64,000 nucleotides of DNA, taken from assembly GCF_008831285.2 (NCBI RefSeq), contig NC_045140.1, positions 9,606,505-9,670,504 of the forward strand, read 5' to 3'. A program made the position numbers and the translations under genes. This stretch comes from Nymphaea colorata. Lineage: Eukaryota; Streptophyta; Magnoliopsida; Nymphaeales; Nymphaeaceae. This document shows, in pieces, positions 34,536 through 47,239 of this stretch. Every line of letters starts with the position of its first letter. Positions within the stretch are counted from its first letter, which is position 1. The notes beneath the pieces are model-generated. The model worked only from the letters and a program-made list of their open reading frames with translations, had not been told where the DNA came from and did no database searches.

Positions 34536-37310
34536 CTAGAAGAACCCCAATCGTTGGTACCCTTCTTTATCGTTGTAGCGCAGAAGCAAGAGTTTGGGAA
34601 CATGTTCAACAAGTGGGCGATCTTCACCTCCATCCTTCTTCAGCCTCTCGAGGAACTTTGGAGGCATCTCAGTGATGTCCAACTCTTGCAGGTTCCTCAG
34701 TTGATGAATGCCTTGAGGCACTCGTTCCAGCTTCAAGCAGCCATGGATCCCAAGCGTCTTAAGGTTTGGCATCGAGCCTTCCTCCAATATCACTGTTTCA
34801 AGAGATCCCAATCTCGAAAGGAACAGAAAGACCAACTTAGGAAACGCCTGGGCTCTGCATCGTAATTCCCGTCCTTCATAGGCGCCCGAGAGGTTAAGCC
34901 ATTGCAGATTTGGCAGCGACCAAAGGCACGGGAATGGATCATCTCTCAGTCTGCACTTAACCAATGTCAATAACGAGATATTGACAAGGGATGCAGTTAC
35001 GCTTGGCATCCTTTCCAGTTGACCACACAAGCGTAAGAGTCTCAGCTGAGGCGGAGGAGTCAATAATAGTGGATCTAACTCAAGGGACTTGGGCGAATGA
35101 ATTAATAGACTGAAAAGGTGGTTCATCTTTCTGATAGATGCACACAATTCATCCATGTCCTCCTTACCGACTTGGTATATCTCTAATTTTCTGAGGTTTG
35201 TTAGGCTCGTCAAATCTCTTATCGTCTTTCTCTTGTTACCTGCCAAGCCAACCAGCGTTTGCAGGCAGCTCAAGTTCCCCAAGCCGTGAGATACTTGCTT
35301 CGACATGTGCTCGTTGTATCTTTCAGTCATATACAAATGGCGCAGATTTGTCATTTTCACGATCTCTTTAGTTAAGGCTTCAATAGGTGTCCCTCGTATG
35401 TCAAGAACCTGCAGATTTACAAGGTTGGAAAACGACTTTGGTAATCTTTGGACCATGGTTCCACTTAAATTCAGGTACCTCAAATGAAACAGCTCCCCAA
35501 CCTTGCTTGGCAGCTCTTGAATTTTAGTCCCTTGCAGATCTAAAGCTCTAACCAGTTGTAAACCCGATAGCATCCTCAACAGACAAGGCTGCTTGATAGT
35601 ATCATCAAAAACAAACAAAGAATGCAAGCATCTTGAATCCACCTTACTTGGTAAGATATCCTCTCCGATGCTTTGGATAGATAAATGTCGACATCTTCTG
35701 TTGGGAGTTGAGGCTGCTCTTTCTAGAATTGCACACAAGTCTTCACTTTCTGCCTGGCTGATTGCAAGTTCCCTTACCAGATCGTGAAGAGAACATTTAC
35801 CTACTTTACCATCATGGTTGGTTGCCACAACTTGCAGCAGGTTCCTGTTGATGAGTTCTTGAAGCCAATCCGCTCCAACCTCCTCAGCACTTAAGGAGGC
35901 CCTTCCCTTCACAAGCCCCTCTGCGATCCAAAGATTAATCAGCCTTTCCTTTTGAATTTGATAATCTTCAGGGAAAACGCTACAATAGAGGAAGCACGGT
36001 TTGAGATGAGGAGGCAATTCTATGTAACTCAAAGTCAAGATGTTTTTCACCCTACCAAGGGAAGGATTACTGCTCAATTGATATCGGAGATCATCACAAG
36101 CCTTTCTCCACACCGGCTCCGTCCTCTGCTTGGTAGACATTAGGCTTCCCAGAGATACTATTGCAAGTGGTAACCCTTCACTTTTTTCAACTAGATTCTT
36201 GCATAATTTTCTCAGCTCATGGGGACAAGCTTTGTCATCACGCGTCCATTTGAATGCCTTTCGGCAAAATAATTCCATGGCAGTTTCTGCAGGTAAAGGA
36301 TTCAACTGATGCAGAAAGCATGTGAGCCCGTCTGCTTCCAGTGCAAATGTTATGTCTCGAATGCGAGTTGTTATCATGATCGTGCTTCCTTTAGAATTCT
36401 TGGGCAGCGCAAATTTGATGGCATCCCATACAGTCCTGCTCCAAACATCATCTAACACAATGATGTACCGTCTCCCTTGTAGGTAGTTGAAAAGTTTTTC
36501 TCCAAGCTCTTCTGCATCCATCTCCCCAACCCGATCTTCCCCCATCTCCTTTCTCTCTTTAAAGAAACATTTTAGCAAGCGTCTCAAAAGATCATCAGAA
36601 TGAAAAGATTGGGAAACAGACACCCATGCAAAAGAATCAAAGTGTTTTTTCACTTCTGCATCATTGTAAACCTTTCTGGCTAGCGTGGTCTTTCCAGAAC
36701 CACCCATCCCTACCACTAACATTGACTTCAGCTTCGGAAATTCAGCTTCCGATTCATTTTCTTTTGTTAGTTCTTTGACTAAACTTTCTATTTCATTATC
36801 AAATCCCATGACATCTACATCATCTGTAAAAGGCACTTCTCTTGTTTGTGGATCATCATGATGCCTTGCAGCAACAATGCTTGAAATTGTGGCTTCAGCC
36901 GTCCTATCGAATAGGTACATGTCTCTTCTTCTTGAGATGTCGCTGATCCTTTTCCTGATTGTTTGTATCTCGTTTGCAAGATTGTGACGACTTTGTAAGT
37001 GTTTGATAGAATTGGAGACGTTCCAAAGGAAGGCTCTGAATCCACGTTCTGATTGCCTCCCAAATCGAAGCATGAACCTGTCGATGATATCCTCCAGATC
37101 GCACGTTGTGTGCCTCACTTGTTTCACCCACTCTTTTACTCCTTCCTCCTTATCTTTCCTTCGATCTGCGTCTTTTAAGAAGGCTTGCATGCTTGCTAGT
37201 TCTTCCCTGATGTCTTCTATTTCTTGGCTAACACCAGCAAGCAAAAGCACTTGAGACAACACCAAGCCATTCAACTTCTCAAGAAGGAAGCTCACAATGC
37301 TCTCAGCCAT
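34536..37310 (-). CDS. CC-NB-LRR (CNL) disease resistance protein, RPM1/RPP8-like
   Basis: A single open frame of 924 residues. Residues 1-130 form an Rx-type coiled coil with DLEDIIDRF (71-79), a variant of the EDVID motif. The NB-ARC domain has a P-loop GMGGSGKTT (201-209), FAWVSVSQSF, kinase-2 YIIVLDDVW (282-290), ITTR (313-316), EGLPLA (378-383), CFLYCSVFPEDY (439-450) and an LHD in place of MHD (508-510). About 13 leucine-rich repeats run from 540 to 890. Such receptors sense pathogen effectors, directly or by guarding host proteins, and trigger defence when ADP is exchanged for ATP; all nucleotide-binding residues I can see are intact, so it may be functional. No intron is needed. The C-terminal LRR region shares long identities with the broken copy at 43939-46570. 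The start is the first Met, giving the usual MAES N-terminus. No integrated decoy domain is visible. Confidence 0.92.
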   Translation of the reverse strand: MAESIVSFLLEKLNGLVLSQVLLLAGVSQEIEDIREELASMQAFLKDADRRKDKEEGVKEWVKQVRHTTCDLEDIIDRFMLRFGRQSERGFRAFLWNVSNSIKHLQSRHNLANEIQTIRKRISDISRRRDMYLFDRTAEATISSIVAARHHDDPQTREVPFTDDVDVMGFDNEIESLVKELTKENESEAEFPKLKSMLVVGMGGSGKTTLARKVYNDAEVKKHFDSFAWVSVSQSFHSDDLLRRLLKCFFKERKEMGEDRVGEMDAEELGEKLFNYLQGRRYIIVLDDVWSRTVWDAIKFALPKNSKGSTIMITTRIRDITFALEADGLTCFLHQLNPLPAETAMELFCRKAFKWTRDDKACPHELRKLCKNLVEKSEGLPLAIVSLGSLMSTKQRTEPVWRKACDDLRYQLSSNPSLGRVKNILTLSYIELPPHLKPCFLYCSVFPEDYQIQKERLINLWIAEGLVKGRASLSAEEVGADWLQELINRNLLQVVATNHDGKVGKCSLHDLVRELAISQAESEDLCAILERAASTPNRRCRHLSIQSIGEDILPSKVDSRCLHSLFVFDDTIKQPCLLRMLSGLQLVRALDLQGTKIQELPSKVGELFHLRYLNLSGTMVQRLPKSFSNLVNLQVLDIRGTPIEALTKEIVKMTNLRHLYMTERYNEHMSKQVSHGLGNLSCLQTLVGLAGNKRKTIRDLTSLTNLRKLEIYQVGKEDMDELCASIRKMNHLFSLLIHSPKSLELDPLLLTPPPQLRLLRLCGQLERMPSVTASLVNISLLTLVKCRLRDDPFPCLWSLPNLQWLNLSGAYEGRELRCRAQAFPKLVFLFLSRLGSLETVILEEGSMPNLKTLGIHGCLKLERVPQGIHQLRNLQELDITEMPPKFLERLKKDGGEDRPLVEHVPKLLLLRYNDKEGYQRLGFF

Positions 37311-37836
37311 TCCTCCTTTTTCGTGATTTTCAGTTATCCATGTTTCTTTTCTTCTCTGTCAACAGAAGGCACTTCTAAAAAGCAGGAGAAGAAAATGGAG
37401 AAAACACAATTTCTTCCTTCCTTAACTATCAAAACAACACTCTTCTCATAAACGATATTGAAGGTTTCCAGGAACGGCTTACCTTCAGTAATTTGCTCTG
37501 CTCCTTCCCTAACAGGTATCCCGTTGACAGCCAGTTGTGCTTCCTATAAGCTTGGTGCTTTCTCGCTCAATGGCAACCAATGATTAATATATGTTCTGCA
37601 ATCAAGTATCTTCTCAACCACACCTGCTCTTCCCCTTCTTGTGCGCTACTTCTAAGCTTCTGATTAGGAGGATCAGCATTCCTAAGTCTCCCTTCTCTCC
37701 TTTGTGAAAGTCATTGGGAGTTGGGGACCTTCCTACTGCAATAGAAGGCAAGTTTGATCGCTTGGATAACTTCCCGTGAAGTTAAGATCGCTTGACAACA
37801 ATACACCAAAATATTTTCTTTCTTGTCTTCTTAGAT

Positions 37837-38114
37837 GTGAAGTCAAATTAACTTGCTTTTTCATATTCAAAGGATCGCCCACAATATGTATTGGCTGATT
37901 GTTTTATGCCAAGTTGAAGCCACGAGGCCCCGAATGACGTTCAGCCGTCCTTTTTGCCGCAATTATACTTTTTAACTAATGATGTTAAGTCAAATTTAAC
38001 TTGCTTTTTTATATTCGAAGGATCGCCCACAATATGTATCGGCTGATTGTTTTATGCCAAGTCAAAAGTTGAAGCCACGAGGCCCAGAATGACATTCAGC
38101 CGACCTTTTTGCCG
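37837..38114. repeat. Tandem duplication upstream of the CNL gene
   Basis: Two units, 37837-37959 and 37984-38114, share GGATCGCCCACAATATGTAT, GGCTGATTGTTTTATGCCAAG and GAAGCCACGAGGCCC, with few differences. They lie about 0.5-0.8 kb 5' of the CNL start, where promoter elements could be. Confidence 0.85.
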
Positions 38115-38227
38115 TCTTCTTCATTCTTATCCAGACCGGCAATTCATCTATTGAATTGTTGCATAATTACACTTCTCTGTTCATATGGACAGTCTGCATA
38201 CTTTTTATGCCATTTTACAATATAAGT

Positions 38228-38257
<30 letters not shown>
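38228..38257 (+). repeat. (TAA)n microsatellite
   Basis: About nine ATA/TAA units followed by TGATGAAATGATG. Confidence 0.95.
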
Positions 38258-38258
<1 letters not shown>

Positions 38259-38649
38259 TGAAATGATGATATTAAGTTTGGTAATAAAATAAAATATATT
38301 ATTTTTTTCAAAGGTTGCAACTCTTCTTTTAAGATTGTATTGATTCCTCCAAACTTGATTATATGTGTCATATTGGTACATAAACTTTTTGGTAGTTAAT
38401 GATTAAAATGCATTTAGCTAATGAAAATGAAAAAAAAAAAGTAAGCGTCTGGAAAAGAAACATTCGTTTTTAACAAATTATCAATTTGATTGATTCCTCA
38501 AGAGTTGTTATCGTTTTCGCTTATTAAGGTGGACACGTTTCATTTTTTTTTTTTATTTCTTTTCTTCCACTCTTACATGGAGGGACTTAGCAGCATCAAT
38601 ACGTACGGTGTTACCTTTTGTTTATTTCACGTGTATGGATAGGATAACA

Positions 38650-38910
38650 TCATAAGTAGGGCATCGGACCCAGCTCGGTAAGAACCGGGTTTAGGCCGGC
38701 TTGATGTTCGAATTTTGAGTTCGGGTTAATATTCGATGTTCAAAACCTGGAAATATTTTTAAAATTATAAAATAAAAAATATATATTTTAATGATAAAAT
38801 ATATATTATTAATAATGAAAAATATTATCCCCTCTGACCTGGGCCAGCCCAATCGAGCTCAGGCTCAGGCTCAAAACAGGTTTTGGGCTTGAGCCCGAAC
38901 CCTAGGAGAT
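38650..38910. repeat. GC-rich hAT-MITE-like repeat, divergent
   Basis: CCCAGCTCGG...CGGGTTTAGGCCGG, an AT-rich core, then GACCTGGGCCAGCCC...GGCTTGAGCCCGAACC: two GC-rich arms around an AT-rich centre, as in 58369-58724. The arms are partly complementary. No target duplication was found. Confidence 0.45.
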
Positions 38911-41869
38911 CGAGTACCGAATACTAATGTTGTAAGAAGGGTACGCTTCATACAAAAAAAAAAAAGTGACTCAAAACGTTTTTTAAAAAAAAATGCCTTG
39001 AAGCAGGGCAGTGAGGCGCACACATCCCTGAAGCATGTGCCTCATTTGGTGAGGGGTATGCCTCCATTTGTGGCTTGCTCCATACGTTTCAGGAACATAG
39101 TCTATTTAGTTTTTTTAATTAAAAAAATTAAAAATTCAAGAAAACTGGTAAAGAAGGCTTCACACTTAGCCCTAACTAAACCTTGTTTGTATCTTTAATT
39201 CCCCTTTTCTTAATTCCAAATTAGTGAATTACCTGTTAAGTTGAAAATTTCAACCATCAGAAATTGCTAGAGGCTGGAAGAAGGTCAGAATTGTATGTCT
39301 CTTTGTTTGAGTATCTTTTGCTTCATGACTGACACCAAGTAACCATATTCTTCAAGACTGACACCAAGTAGCCATATTTCTCTATGTCTCTCTTCCATGG
39401 CACTGGCCACAGCCACCTTCTGGCTCTCTGCCCTTGACCGGCCACCTTCTCTGTGGGTTGCTGTGTAGTTCTGTTGTTATTTTTATAAATATTATATAAT
39501 TTACAAATTTGTCCATGAAGCTTACGCCTTTTACAACATTGCCCGGTACATGCCCTCCTCCTTTTATGAGTTTCACAGCAGGTATGCATGATTTAGTTAA
39601 ATGATTATCCATGAGATTGGTATGGTGTAATTTATATCTCTGTTTCCTTGAGCACATGACATCATGAGAATGTGCGGCGTTTCCTTATGTTTATTTGGTA
39701 TGCATGGATGGTAGATCAGTGCATGACTTATAATGATTCCTATATGTTATTTCCCTTAATTTTATCATTCCATATGTATGATCCCATGAAAACGTGGCAG
39801 CCTGCATGTGTGTAGGCTATTATGTTACGTTAACAATTACAAATAGTAGGTTCACCGTCATCTTAGTGTGATTTAAAATGAAAATGACTATGGGTATGTG
39901 ACATATGCCGTTTACAATACGCATGCTATGTAGCTGATATATCATACATGTTCAACATATGTATGTGTTCGATCTCATTTGATTACATATGCCTATCTAG
40001 AACATTGGGTGAGTGAACCCTTAAATGTCATGGCTGTCTAAGTGTATGAGTAGTTTTATTGTATTTCTGTAATTTTATTTCTCTTATAAGTAATTTGTGT
40101 TTGAATCTTGAGGTTATCATTGTGTAATGGTGGAAAAAGACTGAAGAGCTTAAAAATAATAAAATAAATATGAAGAGAGACACGTTAGTCTCTTTGGACA
40201 GCCATGGGTTCAAGCGAACAGTGACACCTTAGGAAATAGAACAAACTATACATATAATAATAATAATCATAATAAACAATACCAATAATGATAATTACAA
40301 ATGCAATGGGAGCTGGTGGTGGCGGGTGTTGAGAAAATAATAATGAAAGAAAAATAAAAGGAATATATATATATATATATATATAATGATAATAACAAAA
40401 AAAAAAAAACAATCACCTTGGATTCCTGAGTTTTCCTCCTTTGCTCTTTTTATTTTTTCATTCTCTCCTTTGCGAAATGCATCAGAACCTTCAAGGCAAC
40501 CATACACCAAAATATTATTAAAAAGAAATCGATGGACAACTTCCTATATGCTTGTATTATATGATTGGCTTTTGCTTTTTTCTTTTTTTTTAAAAAAAAA
40601 AAAATCATTCTTTGCTTGATGGACCTGTCTACAATGGAAAAACTCCAACTCTGAAGTGGGTTTGCCCTTGTCAAGGTGAAACACCCGCCAAGATGCATCA
40701 GAGTCATATCGTTTTGGACGTCCTGCTGATGATGGCGTGCGTGTTAGGAAGCAGATAAATTGTGACTTAATCTGGTTGAGCAAGAGGTTTACAATTCGAA
40801 TTCGCCGCTTGAAAAAGAGCCGATAGGCTGAACACGTTTGCCGGTGGTTTCCTTTTTGGCAGCACAAAGAATTGATGCATGGAATTGGACATGTCATTTT
40901 TAAAAGATTTAGGTTAGGTTGACCGAAAATGGTGTTATTAAAAAATTCTGATTTCCTTAAAAAAAAAAAAAAAAAAAAGCGGTTTCGTACACGAGTGAAA
41001 AAACTACTACAAATGCATTTAACATTTGAATGGGCGACTGAAGCACATTTAAGCTTGAATGTCTTTCACTGACCTTTTTGTTATGTGTATCTATATTTTG
41101 ATTAGTACATAACATTGTAAAAAAAACTTGATAATTTTTAAATTCTGTTTTTATTACAAATTTAAAACTTTTTAATGTAGGATTAAAAGTGTTTTTCTGG
41201 ATTTTCCTTAATTACTGACAGAATCAATGAATTCAGAAACAAGGCAAGGATTACTCTCGGTGACTACTGGTAATATATGTTTTTTTTATCTTATAATCGG
41301 ATAATTTTTTTTTCTTAAAACAAATATTTTTAGAACTTATGTTTCAAGAATACTGTTTTTTTTTTCAGGAAACAGGGTTTCATTATTTATAGATGATGAC
41401 CATAAATCCAAAAATCAACATAAGCATAGCATATTTTATGAATCAAAAAAAAAAAAAAAACCTTGAAACACATGCCCCTTTTTTTTGTTCAAAAAACACG
41501 ATCTTCTTCTTATAATAAAAAATACCCAGGGTGGAAACAGCTTCCTTCAAAAAAACAGTCAGGATGAGGCTGGATCGACTCACATTAGCCTAGATAACTT
41601 GTGTTAGCTTGTTTTAATAAAAATTACTTTTCAAAATTTAAATTTTATGTTTCGAAGGAAATACAGGTCAATGCACAATTTACATAAGTTTTCAAGGTTT
41701 CCAATCAAAGTGGAGTCCTAAATTTACAACATTGCACTGGAGAAAATAATTATAAAGTAGCTCGCGTGGGCAAAATGGATAGGGTACAAGTTGATAGAAA
41801 TTTCGAATTAAATTTATGTATCTAAATATGGCATGATGAGAATAACTACATTTTAAATCTAATCCATAG
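38911..41869. other. Intergenic, no gene recognised
   Basis: AT-rich DNA with poly-A/T tracts (for example 40593-40604, 40960-40978, 41445-41460), a (TA)n run at 40363-40385 and a 28-bp direct repeat near 39325-39390 (GACTGACACCAAGTA.CCATAT). Open frames are short and show no motif. Confidence 0.5.
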
Positions 41870-42150
41870 CTGATTCTTCTTTTTGAATTACTAATTTTCA
41901 GGATAAGAAATTGAAATGTGTAAGAAATAAAATTCGTGCTAAGGTCTGCTAGTCTTTCAATAAGGATTTGGTGGGTTGGGTTCTATTTATCTAATTCAAA
42001 CGATTCATATATATATTTGGATTTAACTTTTGCTCATACTTTTGGGAAAAAAAAACCACCCTTTTTATCAATAAAAACCAAATTTTTATGAAAATAACAA
42101 ATAAGAGCTTGCAATTAATTTCATTAACCTGGAAATAAAAATGCCACTTC
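41870..42150. repeat. Duplicate of the CNL 3' flank
   Basis: Homologous to 34080-34400 in the same orientation. Between it and the broken CNL (43939) about 1.7 kb has been inserted, including the inverted-repeat element at 42420-43010. Confidence 0.65.
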
Positions 42151-42419
42151 TTTTGGTTGACGTTTTCCCTAAAAAATGTTAGTGAAGGTGGAACATTTTA
42201 CTTTTTATTTTTCTTTGAATTTTAAAAATAGTCATTAGTGATTGGAACTTTCTCATTGGTAAAGGTTGAACTTTTCAATTTCCCACTCTCTCTTCCCTTC
42301 CCATCCATATTTTCGACATTACTGACTCTTTCTTTGTGCCAGTAAAGGTGTCATCTTGTTTTTTGAGAAGAGAAACCTCTCCTTTTCTCTCTACCATCTC
42401 TTTCTCCCTTCCTCTTATA

Positions 42420-43010
42420 TATATACATATATAATATTTGTTTATTTAAAAACAAAACTCCAACATTTTTTTTGTCAAGTCAAATTGACAGCTGATTGAT
42501 CTATTCCATCTCTAGATGCTGTATTTTTTTGGTTACTTTTATTATTTTTTAGATTTTTCTCTCTCCCTTACCTAGCCTCCGTCCTTCCCTCTTGGAGCAT
42601 CCCCACCACCGGCGGGCCGCTGGCATCGATCGGGGGATGCCGTCGGCAGCATCCTTTTGTTTGGGATAGTGATGAGAGGGAGGGAGAAGATGCATGGAAT
42701 AATCCACCCATCTAAAGTCACACGAAAGAAAGAGGGATTTAGAGAAGAGAGGGAGGTGGCTGCCAGCATCGGGGAAAGGCGCCCCGGCAACCGCTGGTGC
42801 TAGCGGATGGGAGGGAGGGTGAGGGAAGGGGAACTCACCAAAAGGAGAGGGAAGAGTCGAGCGAGAAAGAGGATCAGGGAGAGAGATTATGAAAAATAAT
42901 AAAAAAAAAAATACACATCTGAACCATCCAATCTAAAGATCGGATGGCTCAAATCAGCTGCCAATTTGACAAAGAAATGCTTGTTATATATAGAGAGAGA
43001 GACAAAAAAA
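42420..43010. mobile_element. MITE-like element with ~100-bp imperfect inverted repeats
   Basis: The left arm (about 42470-42570: TTGTCAA, ATTGACAGCTGATT, CTAGATGCTGTATTTTTTT) is complementary, with mismatches, to the right arm (about 42885-42980: AAAAAATACACATCTGAACC, AATCAGCTGCCAATTTGACAA). The centre is GC-richer. No coding capacity; short repeats of this form are usual for Mutator-type MITEs, but I could not fix a target duplication. Confidence 0.5.
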
Positions 43011-43938
43011 AAAGAGGAAAATTAAATGATGACTAGCTATCTCAAAATCACTCGGTCATCTAACCAAGGTTATCCTATCCATAATGATGCACATATAATT
43101 ATTTATGTGCAGCTCGATAAATTTGAAAAATTGAAGAAACAACGTAACAAATAAGTTGGTGATCACTTTTATGTTTGCACATTATTTTTTGTATTAATTC
43201 TATTAGCTTAGTTCTTTAAAAGTTAAGTACGTTTATGTTTGATAAATTAAATTGTATCAATTTCGAAGTTTGATATGCAGTTTTGACATGTAAAGTTTTC
43301 CGTAATTTTGCTTTACTTTTGTTGAAACAATCAACAATATTGCGATGGCAAAGTCACCATGTTAGTGATTTCAATTTTCTTTGTTACTGATCGATGATAC
43401 AACGATGGAGAAAGTCATCCGTACGCAAAATGGATGTCAGTAAGGCTTTTCTCTATTGGTGCAAAGGCGTAAAGCTTTGTTATCTGATGACAAAATCCCG
43501 TGTGAGCAAAAAGTTTAGGTTTTCAGTGGCGTTTGCCTTGCATCACGAATGTTCGCTCTATCTTCACTGACATTCTGACGCTTATTTTCCTTTTAAGTTA
43601 AAAGAAAAAGAAATTTCCTCCATGATCTTATTTGCCGATTTTTATATAAAAAAAAAGTGCGGCTTTTTAAACAAGAAAGTAGTCTTCCTTCTGAAATATT
43701 GAAAGAATGACAAGTGGAAAATGAAAATTTCTCTTTGGGAAAAAAAAACTTGTGCTTTCATTTAGTTAGCTAATTGTTCATGATCTTTAATAGCTGTTGA
43801 CATCTTACACAATTGACCAAGCATGCAAGGCTGATTCACAGAAAGAAAAATGCGTACTTAGTAGAGCAGCGCATCTGAAAATAATTTAGAAAAAACAAAG
43901 AGGATTCGCAACCTGCTGTTGTGACTACAGATTGAAAT

Positions 43939-46570
43939 TTAATGTAAAGGGAAGAAGAAGGGAAGGGACTTACTGCATCTTGTCTTTGTCGTGCAATGGA
44001 CAAAAACTAGACTTTGGTATCCTTCTCTATCATCGTACCGCAGAAGCAAGAGTTTGGGAACACATTGAAAGTTTGGGAACACGTTGAACAAGTGGGCAAT
44101 CCTCACTCCATCCTTCTTCAGCCTCCTAATGAACTCAGGAGTCATCTCAGTGAAGAGGTTCATCAACTGATGAATGCCTTGAGGCACTGGTTCCAGCTTC
44201 AAGCATCCATGGATCCCAAGCGTCTTGATGTTTTGCATCGAGCCTTCCTCAAATATCACCGTTTCAAGAGATCCTAAACTCAAGAGGAACAAGAAGACCA
44301 GCTTAGGAAACCCCCTTGGCTTCACATCCTAATTGACGTCCTTCGTAAGAGGCAGAAAGGTTAAGAAATTGCATATTAGGCAACAACGAAAGAAATGGGA
44401 ATGGATCATCTCGCAACTAGACTTGAATAAAGTTAACAATGAGAGGTTGTTGAGGGATCCACGGAGAGGTTGCATCCTTTCCAATTGACTGTACAAGCAC
44501 AGGAGTCTCAATTGAGGTAGAGGAGTAAGAATAGCGGATGAACTCAAGCGTCTCAGACAATGAATCAATAGACTGTAGAGGTCGTTCTTCTCTTGGATAG
44601 ACGCACGAAGTTCACAGACGTCGTCCTTGCAAATTTGATATATCGCTAGCCATTTGAGGCCGGTCAAGTTCTCCAAATCTGTGAGCGTTTCTCTCTTGTT
44701 ACCTGTCAAGGCAAACAGCGTTTGGAGGTAGCTTAAGTTCCCCAACCCACTAGATAGTTGTTTTGACATGTGCTCCTTGTAAGTTATTCAGTCATACAAA
44801 CGGCGCAAATTCATCATCTTTTGAATCCCGTTGGTTAATACTTCAACTGGAGTCCGCCGTATGTCAAAAGTCTACAGGCGACGAGCTTGTAAAAGGTCTT
44901 TGACAGTCTCCGGACCATGGTTCCTCTTCAATTCAGGTACCTTAAATGCAGCAGCTTCCCAACCCTGCTTGGAAGCTCCTGAATTTTAGCTCCTTGCATA
45001 TCTAGAACTCTCACTAGTTTTAAACTGGTCAGCATCCTCACCAGACAAGGTTGTATGATAGTGCCAAAAAAAACAAAGAGTGAATGCAAGCCGTATGCCA
45101 AGAGACTGCAGGTAGATTAGCTTCGAAAATGTCTTCGGGAGTTTCCGGACCATGGTTCCTCTTAAATTCAAGTACTTCAAATACAGCAGATCACCAATAT
45201 TGCGTGTAAGCTCTTGAGTTTTAGCCCCTTGTATAACTAGAACTCTCACTAATTTTAAACTTGACAGCATCCTCACCAGACAAGGTTATGCGATAGTGTC
45301 ATAAGAAACAAAGAGTGAATGCAAGCGTTGCAAATCTACTGTACTTGGTGGAGCTTCTGCTTGCTTAGAATAGACAAATGTTGAGATCTTCCCCTGGTAT
45401 TTGTGGTTTCTCTTTCTAAAATCGTGCAAAAATCTTAACCCTCTGGCTGATTGATTGCAAGTTCCCTTACCGGATCATGAAGTGAACATCTACTTACTCC
45501 GCCATCATGGTTGGTCTTCACAACTGGTAACATGTCCCCGCTAATTAGTTCTTGAATAGGGAGACCCTTACTTTTGTAAGCCCCTCTGCGATCCATAGAC
45601 TGATCAGCCTTTCCTTTTCAATTTGATAAACTTCAGTAAAGACACTACAATAGAGGAAGTATGGTTTAAGATAAGGAGACAATTCCTTGCAGCTCAGATT
45701 ATCTAAAGTCTTTTTCCACACCAGCTTCGTCCTTTGCTTGGTAGACATTAGTTTTCCTAGAGATACAATTGCAAGTGGTGACACCTGTTTTGTCAACTAG
45801 ATTTTTGCACAGTTCTGTCAGCTCGTGAGGACAAGCTTTGTGATCACGTATCCATCTGAATGCATTTCTACATAATAGTGTTCAATTGCAGCTTTTGCAG
45901 GTAAAGGATTCACTTGGCGCAGAAAGCATGTGAGCCCATCTGCTTCCAGTGGGAAAGATATGCCTTGAATTCGAGTTGTTATCACGATTATGATTCCTTT
46001 AAGATTCCTAGGCAGCAATGTGTCCCATGCATTTCTTCTCCAAACGTCATCCAGCACGATTATGAACCATTTCTTTCGTAGGTAGTTGAAAAGTTTTTCT
46101 CCAAGCTCGTTTGTCAAACTCTCTCACATGGTCTACCCCCAATCTCCTTTCTCTCTTTAAAGAAACCTTTTTGACATACGTCTTAGAATATCAATTGGAC
46201 GAAAGATAAGGAAAAAAAAACCCGCGCAAAACAATCGAAGTGTTTTTTCACATGAACCACCAATGCCTACCACTAGGACTGACCTCTCCGCTTCTTGTCT
46301 TTTGTCGGTTGTTTCATTACAATTTTTATTTCTTCATCAAAACCCATGGTATCAACTTCTTCTGTAAAAGGCACTTCTCGTGCCTGTTGACCATCATGCT
46401 GCCTTGCTGCAATAGTGTACTAGAACTTGTGGCTTCAACGGTCCTATGGAAATGGTACATTTCTTCTTCTTGAGATGTCATTGATCCTTTTGCTGATCGT
46501 TTGTATCTCGCTCGCAAGGTTGTTACGAGTTTGTGAATACGTTAGGAAAGGTGCTTGGCATTTCAGGAAG
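43939..46570 (-). pseudogene. Degenerate CNL copy (paralogue of 34536-37310)
   Basis: Pieces match the intact CNL in order. The rear of the coiled coil lies at about 46330-46560. The P-loop region is damaged near 46260-46290. Kinase-2 (IIVLDDVW) and ITTR lie in 45818-46117, GLPL is reduced to SPLAIVSLG, and YFLYCSVFTEVYQIEKERL with WIAEGL lies in 45545-45796. LRR pieces lie at 44986-45276, 44329-44769 and 43939-44325 (GSLETVIFEEGSM). Several frameshifts and stops separate them, the first ~100 codons are absent, and one LRR segment is duplicated in tandem (44860-45326). It cannot make a full receptor. Confidence 0.9.
44860..45326. repeat. Tandem duplication of an LRR segment in the broken CNL
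   Basis: Units of about 232 bp (44860-45091 and 45092-45326) share CCGGACCATGGTTCCTCTT, CTAGAACTCTCACTA and CAGCATCCTCACCAGACAAG. The intact CNL has the segment once (about 35440-35640), so the doubling arose in the copy. Confidence 0.85.
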
Positions 46571-47239
46571 GTGCATACCACATGCGAATCTCAATCTCAA
46601 TCTGTGTTTGCCTGAAGCAGAGTCAACACCCTTCTTTGACAAAAGGGGAATACCTGTTCTTCGGACACCGAGCTTTACTGATCTAGAACGCGGCACTTGA
46701 GCAGGAAGACATTTTTTGTACCCCTTCCCTGTTTCCCCGCAATCAAATAACCAGGATTTGCAAATGACATCCTTCTGCTAGAGAAGGATAAAACGGACAT
46801 GTTCATCCAGATGAATGATGCATTTCTATCTTGCCAAAAGAAATAATGCAAACAGTCGCGGAACAGATGTTTGTCCAAGTAACTAAAGTTAGATCAATGA
46901 TTTATAGAGCCGCACAATGATCTGGTCTTCATATCGACTAATTTTTAAAGCTGAATATGTGGCTTTCCCATGTTGGTTTGCACAGAGAGATTGGTAAGTT
47001 TCAGAGCAAACTTTGGTCTGTTAAAAGAGTAAATTACCACGCCTATGCAAGGATATCACTGTGGCACGAATAATGTAATTACCCTTTTGAGTGAATGGCT
47101 ATCGCTTGTTCATGGACGAATCGCTATTCTTACAGAGTAAATGATGACCCTTTTACGCTTCACAAGAATTTCTTATGCAGAGACAGTTCTATGCCTCATG
47201 CCAGAAGCTGTTAAGGAAATCGGACACGGCCAATTTCCA

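Noticed and set aside
40740-40900. Possible tRNA-derived SINE (B-box-like CAATTCGAATTCG)
   Set aside because: The A box and element ends could not be found, and there is no second copy in the window.
42572-42790. 72-codon minus-strand frame
   Set aside because: It lies in the GC-richer centre of an inverted-repeat element and matches no family.
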